NCBI GenBank assembly: GCA_012960755.1
Contig: DUAT01000007.1
Coordinates: 1-46,783, forward strand
From: Gammaproteobacteria bacterium
Lineage (GTDB): Bacteria > Pseudomonadota > Gammaproteobacteria > Pseudomonadales > Azotimanducaceae_A
DNA length: 46,783 bases
Direction: 5' to 3'
Shown: piece after piece, positions 42,675-46,783 of the stretch
How the letters are laid out: every line of letters starts with the position of its first letter
How positions within the stretch are numbered: the first letter of the stretch is position 1
The notes under the pieces: generated by a model
The model's input: only the letters and a program-made list of their open reading frames with translations
Told to the model about the DNA's origin: nothing
Database searches by the model: none
Position numbers and translations under genes: made by a program

Positions 42675-43364
42675 GTGTTTAAAGTTCTCCTGCGCACTGT
42701 CGCAATACTGACTGTTCTGGTGATTGCAGTATTCTGTTTTGTCTTCTTTTCACCACGCCCACCGTTAACGATTGATCCTGAAACGCTCAAAGGTGATGGC
42801 AGCATAATTAACTATTGCCAATTACCTGTTCTCGATGGCAGTGGAAAAATGGCAGCAGATATTGCCAAAGGCAACACACCGGGATGCAGTTACGATCACT
42901 TTCCACTGCCAATTTTGCGGCAATGCACTGAGCCGCTGCCCGAAGGTACCGCTGACATTCGTGGCCTCTGGATCGGCGTAACAGGCCACATCGGCCATGT
43001 GGAACGCGTCGAGCAATGCGGATCACGCACGATTGTCACCAGCAGCGGTCTTATTCACGACAGTGGTCCCAACAGCACGGCCGGGCTCAACTCCAACGAT
43101 ACTGAAGGCGGCGTCCTGTTCACATTGGGCGACCGGGAATTCTGTCCAAGAACCTCTGCGAGTATGACCTGGAATAACGGCGTACTCGATTTCCATGTGC
43201 TGGGCTGGGGCCCGCTCGTGGTGCGGCGTTATAGGGACGGTGATCAAATGGTATGGGAATACGTCGATGGCAGCGTGACCCGAATGGATAGAATCTGTGC
43301 GCTACCGGACGCGTACAAGATTCCGAAACCCCGAGGTCGACGGATCTCATTTTTTTCAGGATAA
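42675..43364 (+). CDS. Exported or membrane-anchored protein of unknown function
   Basis: A 229-residue protein from a GTG start at 42675, with GAAGG 9 nt upstream. Residues 5-27 form a hydrophobic segment (LLRTVAILTVLVIAVFCFVF), a signal anchor with no lipobox. The mature part contains Cys residues spaced for disulfides (YCQLP, GCSYD, RQCTEPL, EQCGS, EFCPR, RICALP) and a GLWIGVTGHIGHVERVEQCG block. I do not recognise the family. It lies 35 bp before the dehalogenase gene on the same strand and is probably cotranscribed with it. Confidence 0.78.
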   Translation: MFKVLLRTVAILTVLVIAVFCFVFFSPRPPLTIDPETLKGDGSIINYCQLPVLDGSGKMAADIAKGNTPGCSYDHFPLPILRQCTEPLPEGTADIRGLWIGVTGHIGHVERVEQCGSRTIVTSSGLIHDSGPNSTAGLNSNDTEGGVLFTLGDREFCPRTSASMTWNNGVLDFHVLGWGPLVVRRYRDGDQMVWEYVDGSVTRMDRICALPDAYKIPKPRGRRISFFSG

Positions 43365-43398
43365 GAACTTAACTTCCTGGTAAGGAGACATAGCGGAC

Positions 43399-44460
43399 AT
43401 GTTAATACTTAGAACCCCAGACGACCGATTTGCAGACCTCGCTGGCTATCCTTTTTCACCAAACTACACCGTTGTTCAAACCGAAGACGGCAGCGATCTA
43501 CGCATACACCACCTGGATGAAGGACCCACAGAAGGCCCATTAGTGCTTTGTATGCACGGCCAGCCCGTGTGGAGTTACCTGTATCGAAAGATGATCCCCT
43601 ACCTTACGGCTGCCGGCATGCGTGTTATCGCCCCTGACCTGCCCGGCTACGGCAAGTCAGACAAACCCGCAGCGCGGGAAGATTACAGCTATGAACGTCA
43701 GGTCGAATGGATGGGAAACTGGTTAGAGAAGAACGATTTTTCCAATATCACATTTTTTGGCCAGGACTGGGGCGGGCTGATTGGGCTGCGCCTGGTGGTC
43801 AATCACGCAGATCGGTTTGACCGTGTAGTTATCGCCAACACCGGCCTGCCGTATAGCCCGGATGTGCCTGCTGAAGTGGTTAAAGAAGTCGAAGACTTTT
43901 GGGCGAACTCGCCAACACCCAGTCTTGTCCAGATGCAACGCGCGCTGAGTCAGATGGCCGGCAATCAGGCAACAAAGTTCGCTTATTGGCAGAAGTTCTG
44001 CTGGGAAACCGAAGACATGCCGATAGGCTTCATGATGTCCATGACAATGGAACAACGCTCAAACCTGGTAACGGCATTTAAATTCATGCTTCATGCCGCC
44101 GGTATACATTCGCCGATGCCAAGCTCGCTTGCCAAAGCCTATGACGCACCCTTCCCTAGTGCCCGTTTCAAAATGGGTCCACGCGCGATGCCTAGTCAGG
44201 TACCCACCTTACCCACTTCACCGTCCCTTACAGCACAGCGCAAAGCCTGGGAATTTTTCGACACCTTCGAGAAACCTTTCCTTTGTGCCTTTTCTGATAA
44301 CGACCCGGTAACTGCCGGCGCAGCAGAACAATTCATCAAGCGCGTACCAGGCACAAAGGGTTTGCCACACACCACCATCAAAAGGGGTGGGCATTTCGTG
44401 CAGGAGAACGCGCCGGAACAGGTATCACAGATCATCATTGATTTGATTCGAAGTACTTAG
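43399..44460 (+). CDS. Haloalkane dehalogenase-type alpha/beta hydrolase
   Basis: A 353-residue alpha/beta hydrolase. The oxyanion region is CMHGQPVWSYLYRK, the nucleophile elbow GQD123WGG (Asp followed by Trp, which in dehalogenases binds the halide), the acid in AFSDNDPVT, and the catalytic His in KRGGHFVQEN (H332). The H-G-Q-P plus D-W pattern is specific for haloalkane dehalogenase rather than esterase, though some epoxide hydrolases share D-W. It is longer than DhlA (about 310), with an extra cap segment near 215-275. It is in one unit with the exported protein upstream. AAGGAG lies in good position before the ATG. Confidence 0.9.
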   Translation: MLILRTPDDRFADLAGYPFSPNYTVVQTEDGSDLRIHHLDEGPTEGPLVLCMHGQPVWSYLYRKMIPYLTAAGMRVIAPDLPGYGKSDKPAAREDYSYERQVEWMGNWLEKNDFSNITFFGQDWGGLIGLRLVVNHADRFDRVVIANTGLPYSPDVPAEVVKEVEDFWANSPTPSLVQMQRALSQMAGNQATKFAYWQKFCWETEDMPIGFMMSMTMEQRSNLVTAFKFMLHAAGIHSPMPSSLAKAYDAPFPSARFKMGPRAMPSQVPTLPTSPSLTAQRKAWEFFDTFEKPFLCAFSDNDPVTAGAAEQFIKRVPGTKGLPHTTIKRGGHFVQENAPEQVSQIIIDLIRST

Positions 44461-44756
44461 CAAATAATATTCGGCTTGCAACACTCTTTACCACTATCGA
44501 TCACGCTGGGGGCAACAGTTATTGAAACTTCCATGGGTTAAGCCGGGCTTAATTCACTAATTTTTTCCAAGCCGCCCTGCTGCGCCCCAATCCTGTCGTA
44601 ATTCAAAAGATCCTCGATCACATAAGGGCGTCGCCCAGGTCGCAGCCACCACCGATTAAACCTGCGACAGCTATCCAATCCTAAAACAGGCTAGGACAAA
44701 CAAGCCACATCTTTCCTGACCGACCTTTAAAAGCCTAAGTAACCAACCCAACAGTC
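44461..44756. other. 296-bp gap with a coding-like scrap on the minus strand
   Basis: On the minus strand around 44640-44540 a frame reads WWLRPGRRPYVIEDLLNYDR, then GAQQGGLEKISELSPA and a stop. It looks like the end of a lost gene, but I cannot name the family. No other feature was recognised. Confidence 0.3.
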
Positions 44757-44903
44757 AGTCTGTAAGCCATCAGGTCAACACCATTACAATCATCGACCAT
44801 CTAAAGAATCACCAAGTCGCAGCGTCTTAAGTTTGAATGAACATCAGCCATTACCTACCTAACCGTTGTTCGGAACAATGTGGTTTATATTTCTTATTCT
44901 CAG
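44757..44903 (+). repeat. Repeat family A, copy 8 (full length)
   Basis: GTAAGCCATCAGGTCAACAC, TCATCGACCATCTAAAGAAT, GAACATCAGCCATTACC and GTGGTTTATATTTCTTATTC occur in family order. It is joined without a gap to repeat D copy 1. Confidence 0.82.
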
Positions 44904-44983
44904 AATGCCGAGCGTACCACTGCCGAGCAGATAGAAACCTATATCAGCGAACGTATCCCGGTCATTTAATTGCAGGTATAGAG
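44904..44983 (+). repeat. Repeat D, copy 1, flanking the PhyH gene on the left
   Basis: AATGCCGAGCGTACCACTGC, then ATATCAGCGAACGTATCCCG and CATTTAATTGCAGGT match 46112-46190 with only scattered changes. It encodes a C-terminal-like peptide (ERTTAEQIETYISERIP, then V-I, before a stop), suggesting a duplicated gene end. Confidence 0.8.
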
Positions 44984-45258
44984 CTGGCTACCATTTCCGC
45001 CTGAACTTCACTGTACCCCCTGGTACCCCCCACTTCAGCAGATGGGACTCCTGCTATTACAGGTATTACTAATTCGGACGAACAAGGCAGGTCTAGCGCT
45101 ATCTATGCAGGTACTGAGCGCCGAATTATCATAGGGTTGGTCGTTTTGGTGATGGCAAATGTAATGCCGTTATTGTAGCCTGACGATGCTTCTGCCGATT
45201 AGTCTCGCAATGGATAGTTCCTTGCCAATGAAAAGACATCATGGCTCAATCGTGATTA

Positions 45259-46011
45259 ATGATGAAAGAATTTGATCAAAAGTTAACTGAACTCCGTGTA
45301 TTTGGATTCGCCATTGTTGAAGATGTCCTGCCTGCTGACGACATTAAATCAATGCGTGAATTTATTGCAAAGACAGAGGCCGATATCGGGGTCGAATCTC
45401 GTCATCGGGGAACGGCGAGGCATCTAGCTAACCTTGTAACGCTCAGTCCGATATTTTTCCAATGTATCGATCATGAGAAAGTACTGCCCTACATTGAATC
45501 CATCATGGGACAGGACCTGATCCTGGGAAGCCTGAATGCTCGGGTGGTACGACCAGGCGATGGTAAACAAACCTTGCACAGTGATATTCCACTCGCCTTG
45601 CACCGCTATGGCAGCGAATCACCTGTGATGATGAATACCATCTGGCCGCTTGATGACTTCACCATGGAGAATGGAGCGACATGTGTGGTCCCGGGCAGTC
45701 ACCAGAGCCACTTGCAGGAACCACCTGCAGGATTCGATACAAAGTACGAACTACAGGCTGTGGTTCCGGCCGGGAGTGTCATTATCATCAACGGCCAGAC
45801 CTGGCACGGAGGAGGTGAAAATCGAGCGCCTGAAAATCGCCATGCCATGTTCGGCCATTATCGCTATGGTCAGTGGATGCGATTCCAGTGTGATCCACAT
45901 GACCAGTTCCCGGAAGAATGGCACTCCGTGCTCAGTGATCGGCAGAAAGCCCTGTTACGAATGACAACAGGCACCAATGGACGCCATGGTGCTGATTTTT
46001 ATGAAAGATAG
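45259..46011 (+). CDS. Phytanoyl-CoA dioxygenase (PhyH) family Fe(II)/2-oxoglutarate oxygenase
   Basis: A 250-residue PhyH-like dioxygenase. It opens LTELRVFGFAIVEDVLPADD, has the iron motif H107-S-D109 (TLHSDIPLAL) and H183 (QTWHGGGENR), and the GATCVVPGSHQSHLQEPPAG loop. R189 follows the second His and could bind 2-oxoglutarate. Substrates of this family range from phytanoyl-CoA to small natural products, so none is assigned. The ribosome-binding site is unclear; tandem ATGs at 45259 and 45262 are alternatives. The gene is bracketed by two direct copies of repeat D (and family A), as if carried in or duplicated by recombination. Confidence 0.88.
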   Translation: MMKEFDQKLTELRVFGFAIVEDVLPADDIKSMREFIAKTEADIGVESRHRGTARHLANLVTLSPIFFQCIDHEKVLPYIESIMGQDLILGSLNARVVRPGDGKQTLHSDIPLALHRYGSESPVMMNTIWPLDDFTMENGATCVVPGSHQSHLQEPPAGFDTKYELQAVVPAGSVIIINGQTWHGGGENRAPENRHAMFGHYRYGQWMRFQCDPHDQFPEEWHSVLSDRQKALLRMTTGTNGRHGADFYER

Positions 46012-46111
46012 AACGAGATCAGTCAATTGGTCAAATAATTCGCCCGCCTGCGTGGCTCCGGCATCTGTTCGGTTTCTCAGGCGATGCCTTGATATCAGGG
46101 GCAGTGTCTGA

Positions 46112-46190
46112 GAATGCCGAGCGGACCACTACCGAACAGATAGAAGCCTATATCAGCGAACGTATTCCAGCCATTTAATTGCAGGTTTAG
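46112..46190 (+). repeat. Repeat D, copy 2, flanking the PhyH gene on the right
   Basis: AATGCCGAGCGGACCACTAC, then ATATCAGCGAACGTATTCCA and CATTTAATTGCAGGT. Same orientation as copy 1, about 1.2 kb away. The peptide is ERTTTEQIEAYISERIP, then A-I and a stop. Confidence 0.8.
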
Positions 46191-46237
46191 CGCTATCTGT
46201 GCTTCCTCCATTGTATGGATCAGGCAATTGCGGCTGG

Positions 46238-46374
46238 CAAGCCCGAAAATCAGCATCACTACAATCACTGACCCTCTAACTGACTGTTTAAAGGAACACA
46301 ACGTCACGGAGCCCTAAACTTGAATGAAAATCTGCAATTATCTTTCTTCCGATAATAGGGTTTATCTTCGGGCA
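46238..46374 (+). repeat. Repeat family A, copy 9 (full length, divergent)
   Basis: AATCACTGACCCTCTAAC, AAACTTGAATGAAAATCTGC, AATTATC and AGGGTTTATCTTCGGG match the family layout, with a shorter 3' half. It follows repeat D copy 2 at about 50 bp. Confidence 0.65.
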
Positions 46375-46735
46375 AGTCCGGCGATTTCTATCTGGCGATA
46401 GAGATGGGCGTTAAACCTATCAGGTCGCGCGACATCTGAATGCGGATATCCGGCGCCGAAAGGGCTCTCGTCATTGGCCTGTTCTGGCCTCCAAATCTTT
46501 TCGATATATTGCTGGAATGTTCAGGCAGGAGAAGCCAATCGGAAATGTTTTATTTCACGGGATCTGTCACACATGGGCGTACCGAACGACTCTCATCAAC
46601 ATAACTACCTGCCTTTAGCGGGGAAAACCCCCTTCAACCAGGTACAAACTACACCAGTTTCATCCACCTGACTGCTTATTCTAGCAAAGCAACCAACCGG
46701 CTAAAGATAACCAGTTTTACACTCTCCAGTGCCAA
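46375..46735. other. 361-bp stretch without a recognised gene
   Basis: No convincing coding frame or repeat; the window ends shortly after. Confidence 0.3.
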
Positions 46736-46782
46736 ATTTAATCAATCTCATGATGTAGTAAAATTACATAATTTGATTAAAT
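46736..46782. promoter_or_regulatory. Nested inverted repeats at the right edge
   Basis: ATTTAATCAA (46736-46745) and TTGATTAAAT (46773-46782) are perfect 10-bp complements. ATGTA/TACAT (46753-46757 and 46765-46769) form an inner pair. It could be an operator or an element end for a gene beyond the window. Confidence 0.5.
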
Positions 46783-46783
46783 A

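Overview
The window reads as chromosomal DNA of a moderate-GC Gammaproteobacterium, probably marine and free-living. This rests on gene style: CYP153-like P450, IorAB, luciferase-like monooxygenases, many SDRs, YaeQ, TauD and PhyH. No rRNA, tRNA or housekeeping marker is present, so the assignment is inference. About 35 intact genes sit in small one- to three-gene units on both strands, separated by unusually long intergenic stretches full of dispersed repeats and gene fragments. It looks like an accessory, catabolic and detoxification-rich region that has been rearranged repeatedly.

The strongest finding is two selenoprotein genes that standard gene calling splits at an in-frame UGA. The first (13626-14165) is an AhpD/carboxymuconolactone-decarboxylase-like protein whose CxxC motif reads C-F-T-Sec. 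A 7-bp hairpin with a GGU loop begins 13 nt after the UGA, so its loop starts about 20 nt after it, closely resembling the E. coli fdhF SECIS apex. The second (38273-39454) belongs to the GrdB-like 'glycine/sarcosine/betaine reductase selenoprotein B family' and carries a Sec-P-N-C motif. It lies upstream of a TauD-type dioxygenase and divergent from a TetR regulator plus YeiH-type exporter, with a palindrome between them. A short duplicate of its 5' end lies at 36200-36270.

Layout. 1-5900: decayed fragments, a lipoprotein, two LLM-family enzymes, an APC permease and an SDR. 6200-9200: a PepSY-TM protein, a GNAT and methyltransferase pair, and remnants of both families. 9296-14921: periplasmic IorAB molybdenum oxidoreductase, an SDR, selenoprotein 1 and a GST. 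15358-17195: a six-unit tandem repeat directly in front of a GFA-family gene, then a membrane protein/XRE regulator pair. 17499-24724: an SDR, a CYP153-like P450 coupled to a MATE exporter, an SRPBCC protein, and an amidohydrolase with a TetR gene and a 29-bp palindrome. 25150-35750: MFS, NylB-like hydrolase, extended SDR, cupin, CMD, MDR and YaeQ genes, a tiny Lys-rich protein and several pseudogene scraps. 36385-46011: the exporter/TetR/selenoprotein 2/TauD locus, a GST, a haloalkane dehalogenase and a PhyH dioxygenase.

At least four dispersed repeat families occur. Family A (about 145 bp, nine loci, every copy on the + strand) has a 3' half with promoter-like spacing, and that half alone forms the tandem array at 15358-15700. 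Family B (about 110-140 bp) has four copies, two on each strand. Family C has three copies. Family D is a direct repeat flanking the PhyH gene. Repeat boundaries coincide with gene truncations (VOC fragment, window-edge fragment) and even supply the last codons of the cupin gene, so these repeats appear to have shaped the region.
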